Made by a program: the position numbers and the translations under genes. Source: a virus. Taken from it: DNA of 41,168 bases. This document shows, piece after piece, positions 25,201 to 32,895 of the stretch. Location: the IMG/VR virus record IMGVR_UViG_3300025853_000208, positions 1 to 41,168 of that record; one strand, written 5' to 3'. Numbering within the stretch: the stretch's first letter is position 1; each line of letters begins with the position of its first letter. The notes below the pieces were generated by a model. That model made no database searches and was not told the DNA's origin. It saw only the letters and a program-made list of their open reading frames with translations.

Positions 25201-28200
25201 TTGCGGAAATATATGGTAAGATGTTTGGTGTAAACCCAGAAACTATATATGATAAAAAACGAAACTACTCTAAAAAAGATGCTGAAGGTTTAACACGTAT
25301 AAAGCAATACTTAATAGACAATGCTACTAGCGACTTTGCTAGACTGCCGAAAACTAAAGATGACTTTGGTAAAGCTACGTTTATACCTAACAATGTAATG
25401 AACGCTTTATATACAGATGGTGAGTTAACTGGTACACTAAAAGATTATTTAGATCTTATTAGAGAAAAACCTGTTAAACCTATTTACAGAGATAGAGTAG
25501 GTCAAACTATACGAGGTTTATTTAATACTAGCATTAGAAACCGTATGGTTGAAGATCTTATACCTAGTAAACCTGAAAGAGCTAGAGCTGGAGTTAAGTT
25601 TGCTAAATCAGAAGCTAAACCTAAGGTAAGACAAAACAGGTTTGAGGTTAGCGGTAAAAATGGTATTGTTATAATGAGAGACAATGCTGAGCAATTTGCT
25701 AAAGCTAACAATGTAACAATAGAGTTTGAAGGTGAAACAATAACTGCTAAAAATTTAGATTCAAATAATCCTAAACACAGAGCTTACATTCAACAACAAA
25801 TAGAGACTGAGTTGTGGAAGTATTTTCCTATAGAAGCTTTAGACGGATCTACAGTAGTTGATTACAGTTCTAAACAAGATAGAGGTTTTTATTTTACAAA
25901 AGAAGAATGGGCTGAGATATCTAAACGTGCAAAGGCAAACAAAGCTAATTGGTTAGCTAGAGGTAATAAGCTTTTATTTAATGACAAAGGTATTAAGGTA
26001 GCTAAAGCAGTTAAAGCTCCGCCAAAAAATAAAGAATATTATAGTTCTGACAAGTTTAAAGCAAAGTTAAAAGACTGGAAAGCTGGTGTTAAAGATATAC
26101 TAGATGGTGGTGCTAATGCTATAAAGGCAGATCCTAGTATGTACTTACCTATATACGCTATATTTTCCACACAGTCTCAGTCTTCTTCTCATTTAGTTAG
26201 AAATATGTCAGTAGAGCGTGGAGCTTCTGAAGCTTTTATAAACGCCACAAAGTCCACGCCGACAGTTAAAGAGCATGTTGAACCTTCTAACGAAATGGCT
26301 CCGCTTATGTATGAAGCTATGCTATTTGACGAAGTTGATGTTTTAATACCTGTAGTTGATTTAATTTATTATCAACTAGGTATAACTAAAACACAAGACG
26401 ATAAAACGCTTGACGTGTCTGGTATGTATGGAGATCCTTACAACTACAAAACAACTCAAACAGACGAGTTTAATGAAGCGTTGAGAGAATATTTTAAGAC
26501 AGGTGATGTAAATAAAATACTATCTCCACTCATTAGATATTTTAATCCACAAGTAAACAACAATACTAGTGAAGATAATATACCTGGTTTTAATAGTAAC
26601 ACATTAATATTTGAAGGTAAAACAGTTGCTGAAATATACACAAAACAACTAACTAAGTCTGAACAAAACAATGATAATTTATTTTATCAAAACGAATTAA
26701 CTTATCAAGTTTTAAAAGGTGATATAACACAACAACAAGCTATTGAAAGATTAAACGAGTTTACTAAAATAAAAACTTTAGTAAAAGCATCTAAGTCTAA
26801 TGATGGTAAACTACCGCCTGGTATTAGATTAGAAGACCCTAAAACTTTTGATAAGTTTGATATGGCTAACACTGTTGCTAGACGGATGTTCCCTAAGCAA
26901 GCTAATTCTGATGCGGTTAAGTCAGGTAGGTTAACGGCTTACGAAGCTTTAGATCCTGATCAAAAGTTTATAGTAATGCAAGAAGTACCAGGCTCTCCTA
27001 TAGTAAAGCAAACTATAGATTTAATGGCTACTTCAGATGAAGCTATTAAATTTTCACGTAATGCAGATGCACCTAATAAAGGTATAAGCGTATGGGACTT
27101 TGATGACACACTTGCTACTACTAAATCTAATGTATTATACACTATGCCTGACGGAACTGAAGGTACACTAACAGCTGAACAGTTTGCTAAACAAGGTGAG
27201 CAGCTTTTAGAAGAAGGTGCTGTGTTTGATTTTAGTGAGTTTGAAAAAGTTACTAAAGGAGCTAAAGGCCCTATGTTTGAAAAGGCAGTAGCTCGTAATA
27301 GAAAGTTTGGTAATGATAACGTGTTTATTCTTACGGCTAGAACACAAGCGGCTGCAGAACCTATACACCAGTTTTTAAAAGCAATAGGTCTAGATATACC
27401 ACTTAGAAATATTGTAGGGTTAGGTAACAGTACACCTGAAGCTAAGGCGCGTTGGGTTGTAGGTAAAGCTGCAGAAGGTTATAATGATTTTTACTTTGCA
27501 GATGATGCTTATAAAAATGTTAAAGCAGTACAAGATGCTCTTAGTGTACTAGACGTTAAATCAAAAGTAAGACAAGCGTATGTTAAATACAGTAAGTCAG
27601 AAGCGTTAGATAAAGGATTTAACGATATATTAGAACAAACAACTGGTATTGCATCGGAAAAAGAATACAAGAAAGTTAAAGCAGAAGTAGCTGGCGCGTC
27701 GCGCGGTAGAGTGTTTAGAGGTATACCATACTCAGCTCAAGATTTTGTAGGATTATTATACGAAACGCTAAGCAAAGGTAAACTTGGTGACTCACAAATG
27801 GCTTGGTACAAAGAACATTTAATAAAACCGTACGCTAGAGCAATGAATGATATTGACAACGCTAGACTTAGCGCTATGCAAGACTACAGAGCTCTTAAAA
27901 AACAATTAGGATTTGTACCTAAAAACTTACGTAAAAAATTACCAGGTGAACCTTTCACAAGAGAACAAGCTGTACGTGTTTATATTTGGAATAAATTAGG
28001 TTATGATGTACCTGGTATTAGCAAGCAGGATTTAAAAGAATTAAGTGAGTATGTAGCTGATAACGCTGATTTACAGGTATTTGCTGATCAAGTTATTGCT
28101 ATACAAAAAGGTGAGTATGCTAAACCAAAAGAAGGTTGGCCAGCTGGCACAATAACAACTGATATACAGGAGAGTATAAATACAGGTGTTAGAGCCAAAT

Positions 28201-29612
28201 ACTTACAACAGTGGCAAGACAATGTAGATGTTATATTCTCTGAAAAGAATATGAATAAACTTGAAGCTGCATATGGTAAACCATACCGTAAAGCTATGGA
28301 AAATATGCTACAACGTATGAAGACAGGTCGTAACAGAACATTTTCTGACGATAGCTTAACAGGTAGATTCACAGACTGGTTACAAGGTAGTATTGGTACT
28401 ATTATGTTCTTTAACACTAGATCAGCATTGCTACAGACAATATCAGCTGTAAACTTTATAAACTTTACAGACAACAATCCTATTGCCGCAGCAAAAGCTT
28501 TTGCAAATCAAAAACAATACTGGTCAGACTTTATGACTCTTGCTAATTCTGACTTTTTAAAAGCTCGTAGATCAGGTTTAAGATTTAATGTAACTGAAGC
28601 TGACATTGCTAACATGGCAAAAGAAGGTGGGCCAAGAGCTGTAGTAAATAAATTATTACAATTAGGTTTTGCACCTACACAAATAGCAGATAGTTTTGCT
28701 ATTGCTTCTGGAGGTGCTACGTTTTATAGAAACAGAATAAAATCCTTAATGAAACAAGGAATGTCTCAAGCTGAAGCTGAAACAAAAGCATTTGAAGATT
28801 TTAGAGAAAATGCTGAAGAGTCTCAGCAGTCATCAAGACCAGATCGTATATCAATGCAGCAAGCTGGACCGCTCGGTCGATTAATATTAGCGTTTGCTAA
28901 CACGCCTGCTCAGTACGCTAGGCTTACGGATAAAGCTATACGTGATCTTAAAAATAACAGAGGTGATGCAAAAACAAATATAAGTAAAATTATATATTAT
29001 ACAACAGTGCAGAACCTTATATTCAACGCTATACAACAAGCTATATTTGCTATGGCGTTTGATGACGAAGAACCAGAAGATGAAGAAAAGAAAGATAAGT
29101 ATATTAGTATCGCTAATGGTATGGCTGACTCGTTATTACGTGGAACAGGTTTTGCTGGCGCGGCTGTATCTGTGGGTAAAAACGCGATCATACGAATCTT
29201 CGACGAAATGGAAAAGAAACAACCTAAGCTTGAAAAAGTAGGTTATGAATTAACTAAAATATCACCACCGATATCTGCTAAATTATCAAGAATAAACCAA
29301 GCAGCAAGATCATATCAATGGGATAAAGACGAAATGATTAATGGCGGGTGGGGATTAGATAATCCAGCTTACTTAGCGGCAGGTAATGTAGTATCAGCTC
29401 TTACAAATGTACCTATAGATAGAGGTATAAAGAAAGCAAATAATATAGTTAGATCTACAGAAAGCGATCTTGAACTATGGGAAAGATTAGCCTTGCTTGG
29501 TGGTTGGCAAGACTGGGAAATAGGGTTAGATGAAGAAACAAAACAAAATAAACCACAACCTAGAAAAACTAAAAGAAAAGTAGTTAAAAAACGTAAAGTT
29601 ATAAAAAAATGA
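22263..29612 (+). CDS. Giant multidomain (polyvalent) virion protein, 2449 aa
   Basis: One uninterrupted frame, the largest gene of the window. Visible parts in order: an N-terminal linker with repeated VELEGV units (residues 1-130); Gly/Ala-rich, membrane-like helices around 260-310; a zinc-peptidase motif H644-E-F-L-H648, with a possible Glu ligand in MEEALTLF near 703; a segment near 859-885 resembling sigma-70 region 2 (SEYDPESSVPLAAYI); a complete HAD phosphatase domain from about 1608 (D1612-F-D-D-T, then FILTART, then FADDAYKN); and a helical C-terminal third with hydrophobic stretches and a Lys/Arg tail. Such polyvalent proteins are known to be packaged and ejected with the DNA. It is followed by an ATGA overlap. 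Confidence 0.75.
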   Translation: MFKYKLGEDIFNVPAEEVDIFEAETPDAVRITDEITDPEEGKTNGVAEEGATVTPTTGQAPEIIDDTGAPEVTGFKPVESSLGSKWTDNFVELEGVQFDDGAIGLGAVELEGVTVTADQYKKVEQDIENEGAKQVEEQVIAMSPGDISGLVKFLSDKGNDLFGKPEKAEDISTTASLYGTTVNSLVQLSGVDDRANYVLSAFTNQIPDDVFLNILGEDAGRRAIQANRDYFKRTNEQYDYINSLNLPTLGFTDIGKKEGLSKVGTGLAATLNGISSFATSAATSVATGGVGLATDIGANAIKSFNDTKAQSLGLTSEELFASGQGEVLIPSSIAVLQFGLERLGIKKVGEYFNKLPAGKTKGLFSMLNVGNAEAIPEYLQGGLDIFNEGLAQGLNAEDASEKVLDYLTSPDGIENYLQGLVGGSGIAGIGSAARKLRTNKDNEAISKIIRDLNDLENSKFRKNLTAEDIAGINTAQEELRFNLTQIIDKSNALAGTLSDAQIEELNANSDFLTSSADRINEIEASDEFTQKDKEVLLQTIEQQRKVASQNIFDIRSEAEKFYSNLFNVRAAAEKRDDVKVLDFANANEIQTYLNDNPDLVAEGGRVAASGEQGFFIPGAGDSPGTIIINREKSLDEKAVNVARHEFLHYVLDSTLKNNPAAAINLGNALLKELDKIDVNKIKDSNFKKRMELYKDEKVEIQMEEALTLFSDALATGDIQLNEDISTMLGDRFRRVLGRVGVKVKFNKGSDVVNFVKDFNKSLEKGVLTKAQQAVTEKGAEGELIPQAEQQADEQIIKESRSEEASQRVQEIYNQQGTAGAFEIIEQFKPITSKLVERRSEAPGFDRQLLTDEIETGQRGIIDLISEYDPESSVPLAAYINKFLPARAIEASNRVLGEEFTADVTEARGVVAEEADVEVAEQPKGPRKPTETTRFSDTVLTNLGVENKAEAEKQISDATNKAFEGQDVTRFGQTKNVPAAVAEIYGKMFGVNPETIYDKKRNYSKKDAEGLTRIKQYLIDNATSDFARLPKTKDDFGKATFIPNNVMNALYTDGELTGTLKDYLDLIREKPVKPIYRDRVGQTIRGLFNTSIRNRMVEDLIPSKPERARAGVKFAKSEAKPKVRQNRFEVSGKNGIVIMRDNAEQFAKANNVTIEFEGETITAKNLDSNNPKHRAYIQQQIETELWKYFPIEALDGSTVVDYSSKQDRGFYFTKEEWAEISKRAKANKANWLARGNKLLFNDKGIKVAKAVKAPPKNKEYYSSDKFKAKLKDWKAGVKDILDGGANAIKADPSMYLPIYAIFSTQSQSSSHLVRNMSVERGASEAFINATKSTPTVKEHVEPSNEMAPLMYEAMLFDEVDVLIPVVDLIYYQLGITKTQDDKTLDVSGMYGDPYNYKTTQTDEFNEALREYFKTGDVNKILSPLIRYFNPQVNNNTSEDNIPGFNSNTLIFEGKTVAEIYTKQLTKSEQNNDNLFYQNELTYQVLKGDITQQQAIERLNEFTKIKTLVKASKSNDGKLPPGIRLEDPKTFDKFDMANTVARRMFPKQANSDAVKSGRLTAYEALDPDQKFIVMQEVPGSPIVKQTIDLMATSDEAIKFSRNADAPNKGISVWDFDDTLATTKSNVLYTMPDGTEGTLTAEQFAKQGEQLLEEGAVFDFSEFEKVTKGAKGPMFEKAVARNRKFGNDNVFILTARTQAAAEPIHQFLKAIGLDIPLRNIVGLGNSTPEAKARWVVGKAAEGYNDFYFADDAYKNVKAVQDALSVLDVKSKVRQAYVKYSKSEALDKGFNDILEQTTGIASEKEYKKVKAEVAGASRGRVFRGIPYSAQDFVGLLYETLSKGKLGDSQMAWYKEHLIKPYARAMNDIDNARLSAMQDYRALKKQLGFVPKNLRKKLPGEPFTREQAVRVYIWNKLGYDVPGISKQDLKELSEYVADNADLQVFADQVIAIQKGEYAKPKEGWPAGTITTDIQESINTGVRAKYLQQWQDNVDVIFSEKNMNKLEAAYGKPYRKAMENMLQRMKTGRNRTFSDDSLTGRFTDWLQGSIGTIMFFNTRSALLQTISAVNFINFTDNNPIAAAKAFANQKQYWSDFMTLANSDFLKARRSGLRFNVTEADIANMAKEGGPRAVVNKLLQLGFAPTQIADSFAIASGGATFYRNRIKSLMKQGMSQAEAETKAFEDFRENAEESQQSSRPDRISMQQAGPLGRLILAFANTPAQYARLTDKAIRDLKNNRGDAKTNISKIIYYTTVQNLIFNAIQQAIFAMAFDDEEPEDEEKKDKYISIANGMADSLLRGTGFAGAAVSVGKNAIIRIFDEMEKKQPKLEKVGYELTKISPPISAKLSRINQAARSYQWDKDEMINGGWGLDNPAYLAAGNVVSALTNVPIDRGIKKANNIVRSTESDLELWERLALLGGWQDWEIGLDEETKQNKPQPRKTKRKVVKKRKVIKK

Positions 29613-30781
29613 AAAAACTTATATTGTTTTTAAGTATATTATTGTTTTCAATAAATACTAATGGTCAGTTTTTTAAATCATTATATGATGACTTCGTCAA
29701 GTACGGAACTGTGTATGCTGCAGGTAATGTAAGCAATGCTAAGCTAGAGCAACCAAAGTATTTTGTTAGAACAAATCCAGATAATTTATATGACATACCA
29801 CTTGTTGTAGATCAAACTACATATCATGATTACAACTACAGGTTTGGTGTTGGTATACGTAAATTAGCAAGGTTTGGCTACGAAAGTCGACCAAACTTTT
29901 ACAATGGTACAGAAAACAATGTAGGCTTATCTGCACCTACAGCTGCGGTAAAAGGATTAGAATATTTATTGCATTGGGAAAAACAAAGAGTTGATGGTAA
30001 TGAGTTTGATAACAAACGTTTATTTGTAAGACATACAGGTAATTATCATATAGCTAAATACGAAACAAGAGAATCAGGTAATGTTGGCTTTGAATATACT
30101 TCTGGTGAAGTAAGAGCTAGATTACCTATAGGTAAAAAGCTTAGCATATCTGCAGGTATTATATATCGTACACATCAAAAAGCGTACGGCTACAACCCTA
30201 TCGAAATATGGTTAAATGAAATGGATGCTGATGGTAATGCATTGCATCCTTGGTGGACTTTAGGTTATGAGTATGGATTTGTAGATGAACTTACTGAGTA
30301 CAATAATTTAATTACAGGACAACAATTTTATAACTACGTTTGGAAAAATTCTCAAGGCGATATAATAGCTTACACTGATCAACAGTTTAGAGACCAAGTG
30401 TTTGGTGGATTAATGAATAGATTTAATCAAGAAGCTTGGGCTGAACTAGATCCTTTTGCTGAGATAGCTCCTATAATGGGATTTGATTTTTATCATTATA
30501 GAAATAACTTCTGGTTACATGCTTATGGCAATTGGATTATGCCACACCACAGCTACGTAAAAGGAAATGAAGATTTTAGTTATTTACATCGTAATAGCTG
30601 GGGTAAAGGCGGTCACAACGATTTACTTGCTGGTGAACAATGGGACGATTATCAAGCAGGTTTAATGTTTGGTTGGAAAATAACTAAGTCAATTGGTGTA
30701 TTTATAGAAGGTGAATATACAAAATTTTGGGACTCAGAAATATTTAACTCTAACTTTGGAATTAATATAACATTTAGATAA
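29609..30781 (+). CDS. Secreted outer-membrane beta-barrel-like protein, 390 aa
   Basis: Residues 1-20 form a classic signal peptide (MKKLILFLSILLFSINTNG, cleavage before QFF). The mature protein is rich in aromatic residues and alternating polar-hydrophobic strands (YNYRFGVGIRKLARFGYES, KLSISAGIIYRTHQKAY, NFWLHAYGNWIMPHH), and the end is FNSNFGINITFR, similar to the last strand of outer-membrane barrels. It is therefore probably inserted in the host outer membrane or exposed on it. Possible roles: blocking superinfection, altering the envelope, or assisting lysis. It lies between the giant virion protein (ATGA overlap) and the membrane/lysis genes (TAATG overlap). Confidence 0.65.
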   Translation: MKKLILFLSILLFSINTNGQFFKSLYDDFVKYGTVYAAGNVSNAKLEQPKYFVRTNPDNLYDIPLVVDQTTYHDYNYRFGVGIRKLARFGYESRPNFYNGTENNVGLSAPTAAVKGLEYLLHWEKQRVDGNEFDNKRLFVRHTGNYHIAKYETRESGNVGFEYTSGEVRARLPIGKKLSISAGIIYRTHQKAYGYNPIEIWLNEMDADGNALHPWWTLGYEYGFVDELTEYNNLITGQQFYNYVWKNSQGDIIAYTDQQFRDQVFGGLMNRFNQEAWAELDPFAEIAPIMGFDFYHYRNNFWLHAYGNWIMPHHSYVKGNEDFSYLHRNSWGKGGHNDLLAGEQWDDYQAGLMFGWKITKSIGVFIEGEYTKFWDSEIFNSNFGINITFR

Positions 30782-31065
30782 TGGCACAGCAAATAGGAGA
30801 AAACACTAAGGTAACTCTTGATCTGAAGACAATAGGTATAATTATAGGTTTTACTATATCACTAGCTACAACGTATTTTACTTTGAAGTCTGATATAGCT
30901 CTCGCTAAGGAGCTTCCTGAGCCGGTAATTTCAAGAACAGAATATGATTTGAAAGATGAACTTGTGCGCCAAACAATAATGGACACGCAGGAAGATGTTG
31001 ACAAAATACTTGAAGAGTTAGAAAAAATAGATAGCCGTTTATACGAAATAAGAAGAAATCAATGA
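30781..31065 (+). CDS. Single-TM coiled-coil membrane protein, 94 aa
   Basis: One hydrophobic segment at about residues 17-36 (TIGIIIGFTISLATTYFTLK), then DIALAKELPEPVISRTEYDL and a helical, charged C-terminus with heptad spacing (TMDTQEDVDKILEELEKIDSRLYEI is close to its core). An N-terminal membrane anchor with a periplasmic coiled coil is the plan of i-spanins, which help disrupt the outer membrane after endolysin action. It sits near the lysis genes. An alternative is a tail-associated membrane protein. TAATG overlap upstream and ATGA overlap downstream indicate coupled translation. I recognise the sequence type from marine phages, without a known role. Confidence 0.65.
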   Translation: MAQQIGENTKVTLDLKTIGIIIGFTISLATTYFTLKSDIALAKELPEPVISRTEYDLKDELVRQTIMDTQEDVDKILEELEKIDSRLYEIRRNQ

Positions 31066-31472
31066 GAACTTTAATACTACTTTTATTCAGCGTGTTAGCT
31101 CACGCACAGTCAGATGTGCCAGAAAAATATTGGATCGACGATAGTAATTTTGAAGATACAATAGGTGATGATAATGCTTTTGGTGATGACAATAGTGAAA
31201 CTATTGTTGTAGAATTTTGGGCAAAGTTTAACGAAGCTAATTGTTTTAACGAGTGGAAACAAATAAAAGATGCATCATATTATAGAGTTGATATATCAAA
31301 AGCGCAACAAGCTAAAAAGAAGTATAGGGTTCGAATGGTACCTACTGTTCTTGTTTTTAAGTCTGGTAGTATGGAAAAAATATTTAAAGCCGGTCTTGAC
31401 CTTACGCTTCCTGTGGGGTTGGCTGAAATACAAGAAGCAATAAACGAAATTAATTTAGCATCTAATTTTTAA
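31062..31472 (+). CDS. Periplasmic thioredoxin-fold protein lacking CxxC, 136 aa
   Basis: Signal peptide at residues 1-15 (MRTLILLLFSVLAHA, cleaved before QSD). The mature part follows the thioredoxin plan: IVVEFWAKFNEANCFNEW at the active-site position and VRMVPTVLVFKSG with the cis-Pro loop. The usual WCGPC is replaced by a stretch with one Cys only, so classical dithiol chemistry is not possible. It may be a redox-dead chaperone, a single-Cys binding protein or an outer-envelope factor. Encoded with ATGA coupling after a membrane protein and before lysis-region genes. Confidence 0.7.
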   Translation: MRTLILLLFSVLAHAQSDVPEKYWIDDSNFEDTIGDDNAFGDDNSETIVVEFWAKFNEANCFNEWKQIKDASYYRVDISKAQQAKKKYRVRMVPTVLVFKSGSMEKIFKAGLDLTLPVGLAEIQEAINEINLASNF

Positions 31473-31474
31473 TT

Positions 31475-31615
31475 ATGGGAAAAATAAGTCCAGCTTGTAA
31501 AGCTGCAGCAAAAAAGAAGTTTGAAGTATGGCCTAGCGCTTACGCCTCTGGTTGGGGTGTACGTTGTACTAAGGCTGGTGGCCCAGGTAAAATGGGTAAG
31601 AATAAAAAGAAGTAA
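31475..31615 (+). CDS. Small Lys-rich protein with PSAYASGW motif, 46 aa
   Basis: Short gene starting two bases after the previous stop (TAATTATG) and ending in a TAATG overlap with the next gene. The product begins MGKISPACKAAAKKKFEV, then WPSAYASGWGVRCTKAG, and ends GKMGKNKKK. The W-P-S-A-Y-A-S core with two cysteines is a conserved small domain that I have seen in phage and giant-virus proteins of unknown function. The basic tail suggests nucleic-acid contact. Confidence that it is a gene is good, because of the precise junctions. Confidence 0.7.
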   Translation: MGKISPACKAAAKKKFEVWPSAYASGWGVRCTKAGGPGKMGKNKKK

Positions 31616-32028
31616 TGAGAGATCCAAACAAAAGCCCATTAGCTCATTGCTACGCTAGTGTACTGCATAGCCCTGAAACAAACAAGATAAGATCTTACAC
31701 AGCTAAAGTTGCTGGTAGTGGTACAGGTAATGACGTTGCTTATAAAAAAGCAGAACAACTTAGAACATCACCACTTGAAAAGAAAAGTAAAGTAAAAGGT
31801 GGAGGTACTAGTAAAGTATGTTTACCTGCTGCTAAAGTAAGATCAATGAGCGCGGCTGAAAAGAAAAAAGTAATTGCAGCTAAAAAGTCTGCAGCTGCAA
31901 AAGGTAAATATAAAAGATCTAGCAAGTCAAACGTGAAAGGTGCTCGTAAAAAAGGAGCAACATTACGTGACTGGTTTGAAAAAGAAAATTGGATTAACGT
32001 AGCAACAGGAGAGCCATGCGGAAAATAA
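31615..32028 (+). CDS. Basic conserved phage protein, 137 aa
   Basis: The N-terminal part reads LAHCYASVLHSPETNKIRSY. A long Lys/Ala/Ser-rich middle follows (AAEKKKVIAAKKSAAAKGKY), then a C-terminal motif, TLRDWFEKENWINVATGEPCGK, of which DWFxxxxWINVxTGxPCGK looks conserved. Similar C-terminal motifs occur in small phage and virus proteins whose function is unknown. It starts with a TAATG overlap to the PSAYASGW protein. The shared context and composition suggest that the two act together, perhaps on DNA. Confidence 0.7.
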   Translation: MRDPNKSPLAHCYASVLHSPETNKIRSYTAKVAGSGTGNDVAYKKAEQLRTSPLEKKSKVKGGGTSKVCLPAAKVRSMSAAEKKKVIAAKKSAAAKGKYKRSSKSNVKGARKKGATLRDWFEKENWINVATGEPCGK

Positions 32029-32093
32029 TTGATAATCTACAAGCAGCTTGGAATAGCTTGCTATATAAGTTAATGTTTAAAAATTATAAGTAA
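32016..32093 (+). CDS. Tiny conserved-looking protein, 25 aa
   Basis: The frame starts inside the last codons of the upstream gene and ends with a TAATG overlap at the endolysin start, exactly filling the gap. It reads MRKIIDNLQAAWNSLLYKLM plus five residues, an amphipathic or membrane-binding helix. It might be a small antiholin-like or coupling peptide next to the endolysin. Short length keeps this tentative. Confidence 0.45.
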   Translation: MRKIIDNLQAAWNSLLYKLMFKNYK

Positions 32094-32446
32094 TGAAGTA
32101 TTTTGAATATGAAGAGTTTGATTCGCCTGATATACAAGGTAGCGGGCAGATGATGAGTAAAGAGATGCTTAGTAAGCTAGATATGATACGCGAAGAGTAT
32201 GGCAAACCTATACATGTTAACTCTGGTTATCGTACTGAAGCTCATAACGAAAAGGTTGGAGGAAAACCTGCGTCATCTCATTTAAAAGGTTTAGCTGTAG
32301 ATATAGCTTGCAGCGAGAGTAGAGAAAGGTTTAATCTTATTGAATTATTTTTAAAGTACGGTATAAATAGAATTGGTATTGCTAAGAATTTTATACACAT
32401 AGATATTGACACGGACAAAGCTCCAAATGTTATTTGGACTTATTAA
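32093..32446 (+). CDS. Peptidase M15-family endolysin, 117 aa
   Basis: Cuts peptide cross-links of peptidoglycan during lysis. The M15 signature is complete: SGYRTEAHNEKVGG at 44-57, SSHLKGLAVDI with Zn ligands H63 and D70, and FIHIDID with H102. The length fits a single catalytic domain of the Peptidase_M15_3 type, without a cell-wall-binding domain or signal peptide, so it needs a holin to reach the wall. Candidate holins are at 2397 and 32456. Start chosen by the TAATG overlap. M15-type endolysins are frequent in marine phages. Confidence 0.9.
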   Translation: MKYFEYEEFDSPDIQGSGQMMSKEMLSKLDMIREEYGKPIHVNSGYRTEAHNEKVGGKPASSHLKGLAVDIACSESRERFNLIELFLKYGINRIGIAKNFIHIDIDTDKAPNVIWTY

Positions 32447-32455
32447 ATAATAAAT

Positions 32456-32812
32456 ATGTTTGGAAATAAAGAGCTAAGAGGATATATAGGCGCAGCAACG
32501 GTATTTGCTATGGTAATGGGATTGTTATTGTTTCTAGCTTTTAAAGAAATACCAGAAACAAATAACGATATATTTAAAGTGATTGTGGGTATGCTCGTCG
32601 GTAGTTTATCAGTCGTCATATACACTTTTATAGGTAAGAATCCTGAAGAGTTGGAATCACTTAAAGCTAAAAACGAAGCATTAGAAGATAAAGTAGCTGG
32701 TATGGTTATTGAAAAGGATAAGCTTGAAAAGTTACTGCGTGATACGCAAACTGAAGTAATTGATAAGCTTGCTGTATCAGGTAAGAATTTTAAATTCGAA
32801 GTTAAGAAATAA
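32456..32812 (+). CDS. Two-TM coiled-coil membrane protein (holin or spanin candidate), 118 aa
   Basis: Hydrophobic segments at about residues 10-29 (YIGAATVFAMVMGLLLFLAF) and 41-60 (KVIVGMLVGSLSVVIYTFIG), then a charged coiled coil (ESLKAKNEALEDKVAGMVIE) to residue 105. Located nine bases after the endolysin, it is the local candidate for a holin or pinholin, or for an inner-membrane spanin. It is the last gene of the + strand block and is followed by structured RNA and a terminator. Confidence 0.7.
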   Translation: MFGNKELRGYIGAATVFAMVMGLLLFLAFKEIPETNNDIFKVIVGMLVGSLSVVIYTFIGKNPEELESLKAKNEALEDKVAGMVIEKDKLEKLLRDTQTEVIDKLAVSGKNFKFEVKK

Positions 32813-32855
32813 CAGGATTAAAATAAAACGGGCGTACCATACCCGAAGATCCTGT
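32812..32855 (+). promoter_or_regulatory. Nested inverted-repeat RNA structure at the end of the late block
   Basis: ACAGGAT (32812-32818) pairs with ATCCTGT (32849-32855) around an inner CGGG/CCCG hairpin (32829-32832 with 32842-32845). It lies just before the terminator and begins in the stop codon of the last gene. Together with the terminator hairpin it would form a structured 3' end, possibly protecting the late mRNA. Confidence 0.5.
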
Positions 32856-32862
32856 AACCAAG

Positions 32863-32895
32863 AAGGGGAAGTCGCAAGACCTCCCCTTTTTTTTT
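32863..32895 (+). terminator. Strong rho-independent terminator between converging gene blocks
   Basis: AAGGGGAAGTC (32863-32873) pairs with GACCTCCCCTT (32878-32888) around a GCAA tetraloop with one mismatch. Nine T bases (32887-32895) follow directly. It ends the + strand late transcript. Leftward transcription has no comparable U-run, so it is a one-sided terminator for the + strand. Confidence 0.9.

Noticed and set aside
28088-28477. 129-residue open frame on the - strand
   Set aside because: Antisense to the giant virion gene, with the typical hydrophobic shadow composition.
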